DNA of 64,000 bases from Tahibacter amnicola (GTDB taxonomy: Bacteria > Pseudomonadota > Gammaproteobacteria > Xanthomonadales > Rhodanobacteraceae). Both the position numbers and the translations under genes were made by a program. Each line of letters starts with the position of its first letter. Within the stretch, counting starts at the first letter, position 1. The notes beneath the pieces were generated by a model. It worked only from the letters and a program-made list of their open reading frames with translations, was not told the origin of the DNA and did not search any database. This document shows, in pieces, positions 17,727-26,746 of the stretch. The stretch lies in assembly GCF_025398735.1 (NCBI RefSeq), contig NZ_CP104694.1, forward strand, positions 2,257,001-2,321,000, in the 5' to 3' direction.

Positions 17727-18298
17727 GGCGCAGGCTCCGGAACCAGCCGCTTGAGCTGCGTGGCGCTGATCACATCTGGCCATGGGAACTGTTCGCCGGG
17801 ATCGCGTTTGCGTCGCACCGTTCGCGCCGGGTCGTCGGAGGCTGCTACCACGCCGGTGTCGAGGTCTTCGTGGCCGGCGATCCAGCGCAGTTGCGGGTGC
17901 GTCTGCTCCAGGTGGCGCAGCAGGGCGATGAGCGCCTGGATCTGCGCCGGCATGTAGGGTTCGTCCATCTGCTGGTGGCGTGAGTCGAGCCAGTCGGGCC
18001 AGCGTCCGCGATTGACCAGTTCGATGCCGATCGCGCGCTCGTTGTATCCCCGGGTGTGGTGGGCGACGCGGCGGGTATCGACGTAGCGGTAGGTCGCGCC
18101 GTCCCGGTCGATGTAAAAATGTCCACTATTGCCGGTGCCGGACGCGTAGTGGACGCGTTCACCGTATTCGCGCGCTGCGGCCAGGTCCGGCAGTTCGGTG
18201 CAGTGGATGACGATCAGGTCGACGGCGGATGCGTCGCGCGGCGCCAGCTGGGCAACATACGGCAGGGGGGCGTCGTTAAAGGGAATGCCGGCCGTCAT
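17723..18298 (-). CDS. N-acetylmuramoyl-L-alanine amidase, Amidase_2 (AmpD-like) domain
   Basis: The protein has 191 residues from ATG 18298 after GGAAATCGCGC. The zinc amidase fold is evident: first ligand in LIVIHCTE, central block SGHFYIDRDG, second His in RRVAHHTRGYNERAIGIELVNRG, third His region IAGHEDLDTGVVAASDDP. No signal peptide is visible, which fits a cytosolic AmpD-type recycling enzyme rather than an exported AmiD, although family members vary. The last four bases overlap the NlpC/P60 lipoprotein start. The reading frame continues upstream to 18451, but the added residues are not conserved. Confidence 0.88.
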   Translation of the reverse strand: MTAGIPFNDAPLPYVAQLAPRDASAVDLIVIHCTELPDLAAAREYGERVHYASGTGNSGHFYIDRDGATYRYVDTRRVAHHTRGYNERAIGIELVNRGRWPDWLDSRHQQMDEPYMPAQIQALIALLRHLEQTHPQLRWIAGHEDLDTGVVAASDDPARTVRRKRDPGEQFPWPDVISATQLKRLVPEPAP

Positions 18299-18522
18299 GC
18301 GCGATTTCCCGCTTCCGGCGGCGTGTTTCCAGACAAGGGCAGGACAGCCACGTGCTCGACGACCTCTGGACCTGGCGCAATGACTTCGCGGACCGCGGCC
18401 CGCATCCCCGATGTACCTGTTGAAGGTGCGCCATGTCGCGAAGTCTGGCACGGCGGCGGCCGCCCTGCCAATGCGGTCCGTGCTAGCATTCGCGGCCCCT
18501 CGCGGTGCGAAAGGACGTCAGC

Positions 18523-19071
18523 ATGAAAGGCCACGTGGTGCTCTCGCATGGCTTGGAGAGCGGGCCGGACGGCACCAAGGTCAGCGCCCTGGCCGCCCTG
18601 GCCGAGTGCAGAGGGTGGCGGGCCACCCGCATGGACTACCGTGACCTCGACGCCCGCGGCCTCATCGCGTGCATCGCGCCCCGCGTGGAACGCCTTGCCG
18701 CTGCCGCTGCCGTTGACGAGGCGCCGACGTTGCTGGTGGGTTCGAGCATGGGTGCGTTCGTCAGCGGACTGGCGTCGTTGCGACGGCCGCCGCTGGCCTT
18801 GTTCCTGATGGCGGTGCCGCTGCGGATCGATGGCTATGCGCAGCCGTTCGACGCAGCGAACGTGCCGACGACCATCGTGCATGGCTGGAACGATGAACTG
18901 TGTCCGGCCGCCGATGTGACGGGACTTGCCCGCGCGCGCCAGGCGACGGTGATCCTGGTGCCGGATTCGCATCGTCTTGCTTCGCAGATGGCGTTCCTGG
19001 CGCATCAATTCGACTATTTCCTGGCGGCGGTCGAACGCAACCCGACCGCCACCTCCCAGCGTGGAACCTGA
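18523..19071 (+). CDS. Alpha/beta hydrolase family protein
   Basis: The protein has 182 residues from ATG 18523, preceded by AAAGGACG. It is a compact alpha/beta hydrolase: an N-terminal strand with the HGLESGPDGTK oxyanion loop, nucleophile elbow GSSMGAF (Ser in the G-x-S-x-G position), Asp candidate near VHGWNDELCP, and catalytic His in VPDSHRL. The size and GLESGP loop resemble the YqiA/YcfP-type small hydrolases. The substrate is unknown. Its stop precedes the RlmL GTG by 1 bp, so the two are likely coupled. It is divergent from the amidase gene across 224 bp. Confidence 0.82.
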   Translation: MKGHVVLSHGLESGPDGTKVSALAALAECRGWRATRMDYRDLDARGLIACIAPRVERLAAAAAVDEAPTLLVGSSMGAFVSGLASLRRPPLALFLMAVPLRIDGYAQPFDAANVPTTIVHGWNDELCPAADVTGLARARQATVILVPDSHRLASQMAFLAHQFDYFLAAVERNPTATSQRGT

Positions 19072-19072
19072 C

Positions 19073-21199
19073 GTGCTCAAACTGTTTGCCACTTGCCCCA
19101 AGGGGCTGGAATACCTGCTGCGTGACGAACTCGCGGCGCTGGGTGCGGCCGAGTCGCGCGAGTCGCTTGCCGGCGTGCACTTCAGCGGTTCGCTGGAAGT
19201 GGCGTACCGGGCGTGCCTGTGGTCGCGGCTTGCCAGCCGCATCCTGATGCCGCTGGCCGAATTCGATGCGGCGAGTGGCGAGGCCCTGTACGACGGCGTG
19301 GCGGCGGTGGATTTTTCCGCGCACATGGCCGCGGAGGCGTCGTTCGCGATCGATGCCAACGGCGCGACACGCGGCGTGACGCACAGCCACTACGCCGTGC
19401 AGCGCGTCAAGGACGCCATTGTCGACCAGTTCCGCCAGCAAAGCGGCGTGCGGCCGTCGATCGACACGGAACGCCCCTCGGTGCGATTCAACCTGCTGCT
19501 GCGGCGTGAACGCGGCACGCTCTCGCTGGATCTGTCCGGCGCGCCCCTGCACCAGCGCGGATGGCGCGACGGGCATGGCAAGGCGTCGTTGAAGGAGAAC
19601 CTCGCCGCAGCCATGCTGCTGCGCGCAGGCTGGCCCGAGATCTACGCCGCGGGTGGTTCACTGGTCGACCCCATGTGCGGGTCGGGCACGCTGCTGGTGG
19701 AGGCCGCCTGGATGGCGGCGGACGTCGCGCCGGGCTGGAAGCGCGACTACTACGGCCTGCTTGGCTGGCGGGGTCACGATTCCACGCTGTGGGAATCACT
19801 GCGAGCGGAAGTGGCGCGGCGCGCCCAGGCCGGCCTGTCGGCACTGCCATCGCGCTTCTTCGGTTTTGACCAGGATCCCGCCGCGCTCAATGATGCGCGC
19901 CATAACGTCCAGCGCGCCGGCGTATCGGGGTTCGTGCACCTGGGACGGCAGTCGGTCGATCACCTGAAGCGACCGCAGGAATGCGATGCGGGCGGTCTGG
20001 TGATCGTCAATCCACCCTATGGCCAGCGCCTGGGTGACCGCGAGCGCCTGGTGCCGACCTACCGCACGCTGGGCGAGCGGCTCGCCAGCGAATTCACCGG
20101 CTGGCGTGCCAGTGTCATCACGTCGGAGCCGGAGCTGGGACGCGCGATCGGCCTGCGCGCCGTGAAACGCTACGCGCTGTACAACGGCGCGATCGAATGC
20201 CAGCTGCTCAACTTCGACCTGGCCGAGCAGGCGCCTGCCGAGCCGCGCACGCCAAAGCCGTTGTCCGCTGGTGCGCGGATGCTGAAGAACCGGCTGGAGA
20301 AGAATCGGAAGCATTTGCGCAAAAAACTGGAAAGGGAAGATATCCACTGTTATCGCCTGTATGACGCCGATCTGCCCGAATACGCGGCAGCCATCGATGT
20401 CTACGGCGAGCACGTGCATATCCAGGAGTACCAGGCGCCGGCGAGCATCGCACCGGACGTGGCGCAGCAGCGCCTGCGCGAAATCGTGCGCGTCGTCGCC
20501 GAAACCCTCCAGGTGCCGCGCGACCGGATCGCGCTCAAGCAGCGCTATCGCGGCAAGGGCGGTGAGAAATACGGCCGCATGGACCAGCGCGGCGAGTTCA
20601 TTGAAGTCAGCGAGGGCGGCCTTTCGTTCCTGGTGAACCTGTGGGATTACCTGGATACCGGCCTGTTCCTGGATCATCGCCCCTTGCGCGGGAGAGTGCG
20701 CGAACTGGCGCGCGGCACGCGTTTTCTCAATCTCTTCTGCTACACCGGCGCAGTGAGTGTCTATGCGGCGGCCGGCGGTGCGGCGAGCACGACCAGTGTG
20801 GATCTTTCCACAACGTATCTGGAGTGGGCGTCGCGCAACCTGGCGCTCAACGGCTTCGTCGGCAACCGGCACCGCCTGGTGCAGGCCGACGCCGTGAGCT
20901 TCCTGGAGCACGATCAGGAGCAGTACGACCTGATCTTCGTCGACCCGCCCACGTTCTCCAATTCCAAGCGGGCGGACGATTTCGACGTACAGCGCGACCA
21001 CGTGCGCCTGCTCAACGCCTGTGCAAAGCGCCTTTCGCGCGACGGCCTGCTGATTTTCTCCAACAATTTCCGTCGTTTCCAGCTGGATGAAGAGGCGCTT
21101 TCGGCGTTCCGGATCCGGGAAATCAGTGCCGCCACGATCCCCTTCGATTTCGAGCGTGACGCCAGGATCCACCGCGCCTGGGAGCTGCGCCACGCCTGA
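19073..21199 (+). CDS. rlmL: Bifunctional 23S rRNA methyltransferase RlmKL
   Basis: The protein has 708 residues from GTG 19073 (VLKLFATCPKGLEYLL), matching the family N-terminus; E. coli RlmL has 702. It contains an N-terminal ferredoxin-like/THUMP region, a first methyltransferase domain (VDPMCGSGTLLVEAAW, catalytic NPPYGQRLGD) that makes m2G2445, and a second Rossmann domain (FLNLFCYTGAVSVYAA, VDPPTFSNSKR) that makes m7G2069 in 23S rRNA. A GTG at 19061 in the same frame is an alternative. The gene follows the hydrolase immediately. Nothing unusual in domain content. Confidence 0.95.
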   Translation: MLKLFATCPKGLEYLLRDELAALGAAESRESLAGVHFSGSLEVAYRACLWSRLASRILMPLAEFDAASGEALYDGVAAVDFSAHMAAEASFAIDANGATRGVTHSHYAVQRVKDAIVDQFRQQSGVRPSIDTERPSVRFNLLLRRERGTLSLDLSGAPLHQRGWRDGHGKASLKENLAAAMLLRAGWPEIYAAGGSLVDPMCGSGTLLVEAAWMAADVAPGWKRDYYGLLGWRGHDSTLWESLRAEVARRAQAGLSALPSRFFGFDQDPAALNDARHNVQRAGVSGFVHLGRQSVDHLKRPQECDAGGLVIVNPPYGQRLGDRERLVPTYRTLGERLASEFTGWRASVITSEPELGRAIGLRAVKRYALYNGAIECQLLNFDLAEQAPAEPRTPKPLSAGARMLKNRLEKNRKHLRKKLEREDIHCYRLYDADLPEYAAAIDVYGEHVHIQEYQAPASIAPDVAQQRLREIVRVVAETLQVPRDRIALKQRYRGKGGEKYGRMDQRGEFIEVSEGGLSFLVNLWDYLDTGLFLDHRPLRGRVRELARGTRFLNLFCYTGAVSVYAAAGGAASTTSVDLSTTYLEWASRNLALNGFVGNRHRLVQADAVSFLEHDQEQYDLIFVDPPTFSNSKRADDFDVQRDHVRLLNACAKRLSRDGLLIFSNNFRRFQLDEEALSAFRIREISAATIPFDFERDARIHRAWELRHA

Positions 21200-21278
21200 A
21201 CGCAGCGGCGGCGCGTGATAAGCCGCGATTCAGCCGGATCGTCGCAGCATCGAGCCGCACTTACGCAGGGTCCAGGCC

Positions 21279-21725
21279 ATGTCGTTTCGTCTGTTGAGTC
21301 CGCTTCGTCGTCTCGCTCTTGCCCTGGTGGCGTTCTGCGCCATCGCAATGGCTCCCTCCGCCTTCGCGCGGGATTACTACAGCATCAGCATTGGTGGGCC
21401 GGGTTACGGCGTCACCTACGGCAACTGCCGCCACTGCGGCGGCTGGTGGAGCGGCCACGCCTACTCGGGCTGGCATTCGCCCTACTACGGCGCCACCTAC
21501 TACGGGCCGTACCGGCATTCGCACCGCCATCACCACCGGTCGTACCCGCGCTACAACACCGTCGTTTATGAACGCCCGGTGGTCGTGCGGCGTACGCGCT
21601 ATGTCGACCGCCACTACTACTACGACGACGACCGCCACGACAGCTATCGCGATCACTACTACGACCGCGATCGCCACTACCACCGTGACCGCTATTACGA
21701 TCGCGATTACGACTACGATCGCTGA
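21279..21725 (+). CDS. Exported Tyr/His/Arg/Asp-rich low-complexity protein
   Basis: This is a 148-residue protein with a clear signal peptide (LRRLALALVAFCAIAMAPSAFA). After cleavage it begins RDYYSISIGGPGYGV and then becomes strongly biased: Gly/Tyr/Trp/His-rich up to residue ~95, then repeats of Y-D-R-D-R-H-Y type to the C-terminus. The His and Asp density suggests metal binding, and the Tyr/Arg content suggests a disordered or matrix-like protein; neither is proven. No Pfam family is recognised. It has its own ribosome site (CAGGGTCCAGGCC) and a strong terminator 56 bp downstream, so it is probably monocistronic. Confidence 0.8.
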   Translation: MSFRLLSPLRRLALALVAFCAIAMAPSAFARDYYSISIGGPGYGVTYGNCRHCGGWWSGHAYSGWHSPYYGATYYGPYRHSHRHHHRSYPRYNTVVYERPVVVRRTRYVDRHYYYDDDRHDSYRDHYYDRDRHYHRDRYYDRDYDYDR

Positions 21726-21780
21726 TCGCGCTTCCCGCTGGCGGTTCCGCCCCATCCCCTAGGGCGCTGCCAGCACCAGG

Positions 21781-21809
21781 CCCCGTCGCCTTCCCCTTAG
21801 GCGACGGGG
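21781..21809 (+). terminator. Rho-independent terminator
   Basis: A perfect 10-bp stem CCCCGTCGCC/GGCGACGGGG with a 9-nt loop is followed by CTTTCCTT. It ends transcription of the Tyr/His-rich exported protein. Confidence 0.8.
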
Positions 21810-21814
21810 CTTTC

Positions 21815-22091
21815 CTTGTCTGGAGTCCTGCACCCGGGCGGTATGCCTCGGCCGGGAACCGCGCGTGGCCAACCCCACGGTGACGGGGGAAATGCGTATC
21901 CCTGGGGGCTGAAAACCCGGCACGCAGGGCAGGCGGCCGGGCCGGTCGGCCGGACAGAACCTGGGGCGCGGCGAAGGATGTTATGGCACCCCAGGAAACC
22001 GATTTCCCTTGGCGGCCGGCCGTGCCTTCCGGCCGTCGCGTAAGACGGTGCGCTCGTGGTACAAAGGGCGCCGTTTTTGACGGTATATCGC
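21815..22091. other. Intergenic region before the methyltransferase gene
   Basis: This is the rest of a 366-bp gap that also holds the terminator. A 75-codon frame at 21816-22043 has no ribosome site and is Pro/Gly/Arg-rich; I reject it. Nothing else seen. Confidence 0.4.
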
Positions 22092-22742
22092 ATGCAGCAG
22101 CGCGCTAAATCGGCCCGTGCGACGGAAGGTCGCGGGTCATCCGCGGCCCTCACGTTCTTCCGCCAGTGGCTCAAGAATCCGTTGTCGGTGGCGGCCTTGT
22201 CGCCCTCGAGTCGCCAGCTGGCACGCCTGATGGTGCGGGAGCTGCCGGCCGATGCGCGGCGGGTGATTGAACTGGGGGGCGGGACCGGCGTGTTCACGCA
22301 GGCGATGCTCGAACATGGCATCGCGCCGGACCACCTGATGGTGCTAGAGCTCAACGAAGAGCTGCACAAGTTTTTGCAGGAGCGGTTCCCCGAGGTTGCC
22401 GTCGTCTGCGGCGATGCACGCAAGCTGCGCGAGCTGGCCGAGGAGCGCCGTTTCATTCCCGAGGGTACGGTCGATGCCGTCGTCAGCGGCCTGGGGCTGC
22501 TGTCGATGCCCAAGACGCTCCAGCGGGAGATCCTGGAAGCCGCGTTCAGCGTGTTGCCGCCGGACGGGCGCTATATCCAGTTCACCTACGGTCCGGTCAG
22601 CCCGGTGCCGCGTGAGACACTGGACGCCCTCGGCCTGACGGTGCGACGCGGCGGCTTTGCGCTGTGGAACATCCCGCCGGCGTCTGTTTTCGTCTATACG
22701 CGCACGCGATCCAAGCCCATCCATCCGGTACGCGCGAAGTAA
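22092..22742 (+). CDS. Class I SAM-dependent methyltransferase, phospholipid N-methyltransferase-like
   Basis: The protein has 216 residues from ATG 22092; a GTG at 22056 is an alternative. The N-terminus has the FFRQWLKNPLSVAALSPSSR block typical of PmtA-like phospholipid methyltransferases. SAM motif I is VIELGGGTGVFTQAML, followed by acidic motif II VLELNEEL, then VVCGDARKLREL and VVSGLGLLSMP. Such enzymes methylate phosphatidylethanolamine towards phosphatidylcholine, or act on other small substrates. If this one makes phosphatidylcholine, the exported phosphatidylcholine-type phospholipase C at 1.0-3.1 kb is notable, but no link is shown. Confidence 0.82.
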   Translation: MQQRAKSARATEGRGSSAALTFFRQWLKNPLSVAALSPSSRQLARLMVRELPADARRVIELGGGTGVFTQAMLEHGIAPDHLMVLELNEELHKFLQERFPEVAVVCGDARKLRELAEERRFIPEGTVDAVVSGLGLLSMPKTLQREILEAAFSVLPPDGRYIQFTYGPVSPVPRETLDALGLTVRRGGFALWNIPPASVFVYTRTRSKPIHPVRAK

Positions 22743-22834
22743 GTCAGCGAGAGCATGCCGGCGTTGGCCGGCGCGCAGGCGAGGGCGGTGTGGTTTGCTA
22801 CCATTACCGCCCTTTTGATTTCGCCTGAGCCGAA

Positions 22835-24238
22835 ATGACTGTCCGTACCCGCTTCGCTCCCAGCCCGACCGGCTATCTGCATATCGGTGGCGCGCGCACC
22901 GCGCTCTATTGCTGGCTGGAAGCCCGCCATCGCGGCGGCGAATTCATTCTCCGTATCGAAGACACCGATCGCGAGCGCTCCACCGAAGCGGCGGTGCAGG
23001 CCATTCTCGACGGCATGCAGTGGCTCCAGCTGGGCCACGATGAAGGCCCGTACTACCAGACCCTGCGCATGGAGCGGTACCGCCAGGTGGCGGAAGAGCT
23101 GATCCGTGCGGGGAAGGCTTACTACGCGTACGAGACCAAGGACGAGCTGGAGGCCATGCGCGCCCGGCAGATGGAAGCGGGCGTGAAGCCGCGCTACAAC
23201 GGCGCCTATCGCGACCGTAACGAGCCGCTGCGCGACGATCCCAACCGGGTGATCCGTTTCAAGAATCCGGCCGGCGGTTCGGTGGTGTTCCACGACAAGG
23301 TGAAGGGCCGCATCGAGTGGAGCAACGAGGAACTCGATGACCTGGTGATCTTCCGCTCGGACGGTTTTCCGACCTATAACTTCGCCGTGGTCGTCGACGA
23401 CATCGACATGAAGATCACCGATGTGATCCGCGGCGATGACCACGTCAACAACACGCCGCGGCAGATCAACATCTACGCCGCGCTCAATGCCACGGTGCCG
23501 CATTTTGCGCACCTGCCGATGATCCTCGGTGCCGACGGCCAGAAGCTGTCCAAGCGCCATGGCGCGGTCAGCGTGATGCAGTATCGCGACGACGGATTCC
23601 TGCCGCACGCGCTGCTCAACTATCTGGTGCGACTGGGCTGGTCGCACGGCGACCAGGAGATCTTCTCGCGCGAGGAGATGATCCGCCTGTTCGACGTGGC
23701 TGACGTCAACCATTCGGCCGCGCGCTTCGACCTCGAAAAGCTCGGCTGGCTCAACCAGCAGTACCTCAAGAACGACGACCCGGACTCGCTGGTGCCACAC
23801 CTGCAGTGGCACCTGGACGCCGCCGGCTACGACCTGGCGTCCGGTCCGAATCCGGCCGACGTCATCGTCGCTCTGCGCGACCGTGCACGCACGCTCAAGG
23901 AAATGGCCGAGAAGGCCGCCATGTGGTACCAGCCGATCATCCAGTGGGACGAAGCGGCGGTGACCAAGCACCTGACCACGCCGACGGCAGCTCCGGCGCT
24001 CAAGGCAGTCCACGGCGAGCTGGCAAAGCTGTCGCAGTGGAAGGTCGAGGACATCCACAAGGCCATCGAATCGGCAGCCGCATCCATCGGCGAAGGCATG
24101 GGCAAGGTGGCCCAGCCGCTGCGTGTGGCGATGACGGGCACCCAGGTATCCCCGTCGATCGACCACACCGTCTTCCTGACTGGCCAGGCGCGCGCGATCG
24201 CCCGGATCGAAGACGCCCTGAAGCGGATCGGCGCGTGA
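22835..24238 (+). CDS. gltX: Glutamyl-tRNA synthetase
   Basis: This is a 467-residue class I synthetase that charges tRNA-Glu with glutamate. The HIGH signature is in [18 protein letters not shown] and the KMSKS equivalent is GQKLSKRHG. Family blocks [14 protein letters not shown] and [23 protein letters not shown] are complete, and the C-terminal anticodon-binding domain is full length. The zinc-binding cysteines of E. coli GltX are not seen, as in other zinc-independent enzymes. It starts at ATG 22835 with a poor ribosome site. A GC-rich imperfect hairpin (24245-24272) follows the stop. Confidence 0.96.
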   Translation: MTVRTRFAPSPTGYLHIGGARTALYCWLEARHRGGEFILRIEDTDRERSTEAAVQAILDGMQWLQLGHDEGPYYQTLRMERYRQVAEELIRAGKAYYAYETKDELEAMRARQMEAGVKPRYNGAYRDRNEPLRDDPNRVIRFKNPAGGSVVFHDKVKGRIEWSNEELDDLVIFRSDGFPTYNFAVVVDDIDMKITDVIRGDDHVNNTPRQINIYAALNATVPHFAHLPMILGADGQKLSKRHGAVSVMQYRDDGFLPHALLNYLVRLGWSHGDQEIFSREEMIRLFDVADVNHSAARFDLEKLGWLNQQYLKNDDPDSLVPHLQWHLDAAGYDLASGPNPADVIVALRDRARTLKEMAEKAAMWYQPIIQWDEAAVTKHLTTPTAAPALKAVHGELAKLSQWKVEDIHKAIESAAASIGEGMGKVAQPLRVAMTGTQVSPSIDHTVFLTGQARAIARIEDALKRIGA

Positions 24239-24370
24239 TCCGGCCGGCCCGCCGCTGCCAGCGGCCGGGCCGCCTGCCGTGCAGCGGCTCCCCGTGGTCG
24301 TCGCCCGGGCATCGCGCCATCATGCCGCGATGCCCGTCCCGGGCATCTCACTGACCGGTGCCGGCGGCCC

Positions 24371-24724
24371 ATGGATTCATTGATCGAAAAGGTGCTCGAA
24401 GGGATAGACCCGAGCGATCCCGCGGCGACCTGGGAGATCTTCGTCCGCATCATGGGGCTGGTCGACTGGTGGCTGCTGACCTGGGTCAGCGTGCTCTTCG
24501 CCGTCGTGGGTGCCCTGATCGGCTGGTGGCGCGGTCATTTCTGGCGCGATCTTTCCCTCGCGCTGGCCCTTGGGCCGATCGGCTGGGTGGTCTCCCTCGC
24601 CATGCCGGCCGCCACGCGCGACTGTCTGGGGTGCGGTGCGCGCAATTCACACCGCGCGACCGTGTGCAAGCAGTGCGGCGAGGCGTTGCCGCCGGTCATG
24701 CCGGCGCCCCGCGTGCGCCGCTGA
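24371..24724 (+). CDS. Small membrane protein with C-terminal zinc ribbon
   Basis: This is a 117-residue protein. An N-terminal acidic helix (residues 1-30) is followed by two membrane segments (WWLLTWVSVLFAVVGALIGWW and the stretch LSLALALGPIGWVVSLAM), then a cytoplasmic zinc-ribbon of the form C-x2-C...C-x2-C (CLGCGARNSH, CKQCGEAL), and a Pro-rich tail. Zinc ribbons fused to small membrane proteins are common in bacteria, and their role is mostly unknown. It follows gltX by 132 bp on the same strand, but a hairpin between them argues for separate transcripts. Confidence 0.7.
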   Translation: MDSLIEKVLEGIDPSDPAATWEIFVRIMGLVDWWLLTWVSVLFAVVGALIGWWRGHFWRDLSLALALGPIGWVVSLAMPAATRDCLGCGARNSHRATVCKQCGEALPPVMPAPRVRR

Positions 24725-25027
24725 GCGGCGCACGTGCTGCCTACATCGCCAAAAGGTCCATCTTTATCCGACGGGGCAAGCGCCGCAGTTGCGGCGTTGC
24801 GGGAACTGTCTGCGCCGGCTCCGCTATCCTGGCCACCTGCATTCCTGTTCGCTGGAACGCCCCCGCTTCTGCCCAACCGTGGAATGCGTCACGGCGCGGG
24901 TGCGGAATGGACGACCGATGGTGGCGATCGCAGTCTTTACAATGTCCCACCTATACCCAACTGACGAGGCTTGACAGCGTGAACGCCCGGAACGATCTTG
25001 GTCGCATCACCCCAGACGGAGGTTGCT
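24725..25027. other. Intergenic region before the DUF4870 gene
   Basis: About 300 bp without a supportable gene. A TACAAT hexamer at 24938-24943 could be the -10 of the DUF4870 gene, but no good -35 is at the right distance. Confidence 0.3.
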
Positions 25028-25450
25028 ATGAGTGCAAATGAGAACGGCCCGGGCATGATGCCGCCGACCCCGCCGCCGGCAGCTGGTGCGCCGAGCGCTG
25101 AAGAGCGCCAGTGGGCCATGTTTGCGCACTTGTCCGCGTTGCTGGGGCTTGTGACAGGTGGCCTGGGCAACTTCATCGGACCGCTGGTGATCTGGCTGGT
25201 CAAGAAGGAATCGATGCCCTTCGTCGATGACCAGGGCAAGGAAGCCTTGAACTTCAATATCACCGTCGGCCTGCTCGGTGTTGCGCTGGTCGTGCTGACC
25301 ATCATCACCTTCGGCCTGGGTGCGTTGTTGGCGTTGCCGGTCGGCATCTGCGCGGGCATCGCCTGGCTGGTGTTCACCATCATCGCCACGATCAAGGCGA
25401 ACGAAGGCGTCGCCTATCGCTACCCGCTGACGCTGCGCCTGATCAAGTAA
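25028..25450 (+). CDS. DUF4870 domain membrane protein
   Basis: The protein has 140 residues from ATG 25028, directly behind a strong GGAGG (ACGGAGGTTGCT). A Pro-rich disordered N-terminus (residues 1-28) leads to the DUF4870 signature ERQWAMFAHLSALLG, IGPLVIWLVKKESMPFVDDQG and KEALNFNITV, with about three to four membrane segments. Function is unknown; such proteins (related to Tic20/YtfP-like small membrane proteins) occur in most bacteria. A strong terminator with a GCGA tetraloop follows 8 bp after the stop. Confidence 0.9.
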   Translation: MSANENGPGMMPPTPPPAAGAPSAEERQWAMFAHLSALLGLVTGGLGNFIGPLVIWLVKKESMPFVDDQGKEALNFNITVGLLGVALVVLTIITFGLGALLALPVGICAGIAWLVFTIIATIKANEGVAYRYPLTLRLIK

Positions 25451-25458
25451 TGTGTCTG

Positions 25459-25491
25459 CGCGCTGGCCCGGCGACGGGCCAGCGCGGTTTT
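25459..25491 (+). terminator. Strong rho-independent terminator with GNRA loop
   Basis: A perfect 12-bp stem CGCGCTGGCCCG/CGGGCCAGCGCG closed by a GCGA tetraloop is followed by GTTTTC. It serves the DUF4870 gene and may also stop readthrough into ispA from the plus side. Confidence 0.92.
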
Positions 25492-25541
25492 CTTGCGTCG
25501 CCCCGTTGCGGTGCAACACGTTTTGCCCTGCGACGGAACCG

Positions 25542-26477
25542 TCAGTTGCTGCGTTCCGCCACGAAGTGAGCAAGGCTGGCCAGGTCGGCGCCCGCTTCTC
25601 CGAGATCCTGCAGCTGGTCGATCGCTTCGGCGGTCAGTGTGGCCAGCAGGCGACGGGATTCTTCCAGCCCCAGGATGGCCGGATACGTGGGCTTGTCATT
25701 GGCGGCATCCTTGCCGGCTGTCTTGCCGATGACGTGGCTCTCGCCCTCGATATCCAGAATGTCGTCGCGGATCTGGAACGCCAGACCGATGCAGTGGCCG
25801 TAGCGTTCCAGGCGTGCCACGAGACGTTCGTCCGTGCAGCCCGAAGCCAGGGCGCCGAGGCGGACCGACGCGCGGATCAGAGCGCCTGTCTTGTGCACAT
25901 GCATGCGTTCCAGGTCGGCGGCGCTCAGTCGGGTACCGACGGCGGCCAGGTCAAAGGCCTGTCCACCGGCCATGCCGTGCGATCCGCAGGCGGCGCCGAG
26001 TGTGCGCAGCATCTCCACGCGGGTCCGGGCGTCCACCGGCAGGTGCGGGTCTGCCGCCAGCACTTCGAAGGCCAGTGCCTGGAGAGCGTCCCCTGCGAGG
26101 ATTGCCATGGCTTCGCCGAAAACGATATGGCAGGTGGGTTGTCCACGGCGAAGGGCGTCGTCGTCCATCGCGGGCAGGTCGTCGTGAACCAGCGAATAGG
26201 CGTGGATGATCTCGACCGCCGCCGCGGCGGCGTCCAGCGCCTCGTAACGCGCACCCAGCGCCAGGCCAACAGCGTAGACCAGCATCGGCCGCAGCCGCTT
26301 GCCGCCGCCCAGGACGGCGTAGCGCATGGCACGGTGCAGCGGCGTCGGGGGCTGTTCTTCCGGAGGCAGCTGCTGCGAAAGGCAGGTCTCGGCGCGCGCC
26401 GAGTGGGCGAGCAGGGACGATGGCAGGTCGGCCGGCGCAGGATTCCGTGCTGCGCAGCCGCTATCCGGAAGGGACAT
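25542..26477 (-). CDS. ispA: Farnesyl/geranylgeranyl diphosphate synthase, polyprenyl synthetase family
   Basis: This 311-residue protein condenses dimethylallyl or geranyl diphosphate with isopentenyl diphosphate to make farnesyl (or geranylgeranyl) diphosphate. The first Asp-rich motif is HDDLPAMDDD and the second is QIRDDILDIEG; GGKRLRPMLVYAVG holds the conserved Lys/Arg pair. The length and the motif with two extra residues fit short-chain bacterial IspA. The start at 26477 lies 4 bp after the xseB stop, so xseB-ispA form an operon, an order seen in many proteobacteria before dxs; dxs is not present here. Confidence 0.93.
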   Translation of the reverse strand: MSLPDSGCAARNPAPADLPSSLLAHSARAETCLSQQLPPEEQPPTPLHRAMRYAVLGGGKRLRPMLVYAVGLALGARYEALDAAAAAVEIIHAYSLVHDDLPAMDDDALRRGQPTCHIVFGEAMAILAGDALQALAFEVLAADPHLPVDARTRVEMLRTLGAACGSHGMAGGQAFDLAAVGTRLSAADLERMHVHKTGALIRASVRLGALASGCTDERLVARLERYGHCIGLAFQIRDDILDIEGESHVIGKTAGKDAANDKPTYPAILGLEESRRLLATLTAEAIDQLQDLGEAGADLASLAHFVAERSN

Positions 26478-26481
26478 AAGT

Positions 26482-26736
26482 TCAGGGTGTTTCGGGAGGG
26501 AAGGGGACAGCGCTGTTCGGATCCTGCGGATCCATCAGCAGCTTGACGCGAAGTTCGGCCTGTTCCAGTGCGGACTGGCAGTGGCGATACAGGGTCACGC
26601 CGCGTTCGAACGATTTGAGCGAATCGTCGAGGCTGAGTTCGCCCTGCTCCATTCGGGAAACCAGCTGTTCGAGTTCGTCGAGCGACTTCTCGAAATCGGC
26701 AATCTGGTTCTGCGGCTGGGCGGTGGTATTCGACAT
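26482..26736 (-). CDS. xseB: Exodeoxyribonuclease VII small subunit
   Basis: The protein has 84 residues from ATG 26736 (MSNTTAQPQ). The family core is complete: FEKSLDELEQLVSRMEQGEL, SLDDSLKSFERGVTLYRHCQ and ALEQAELRVKLL. The small subunits form a coiled bundle around the catalytic XseA subunit, which degrades single-stranded DNA. xseA is not in the window. It lies between tilS (10 bp upstream) and ispA (4 bp downstream), so all three are probably one transcript. Confidence 0.93.
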   Translation of the reverse strand: MSNTTAQPQNQIADFEKSLDELEQLVSRMEQGELSLDDSLKSFERGVTLYRHCQSALEQAELRVKLLMDPQDPNSAVPFPPETP

Positions 26737-26746
26737 GGCGCGAAAG

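Noticed and set aside
21816..22043. 75-codon frame between the terminator and the methyltransferase
   Set aside because: No ribosome site, and composition typical of random GC-rich DNA.
22694..24166. 490-codon minus-strand frame opposite gltX
   Set aside because: GltX is unmistakable on the plus strand.
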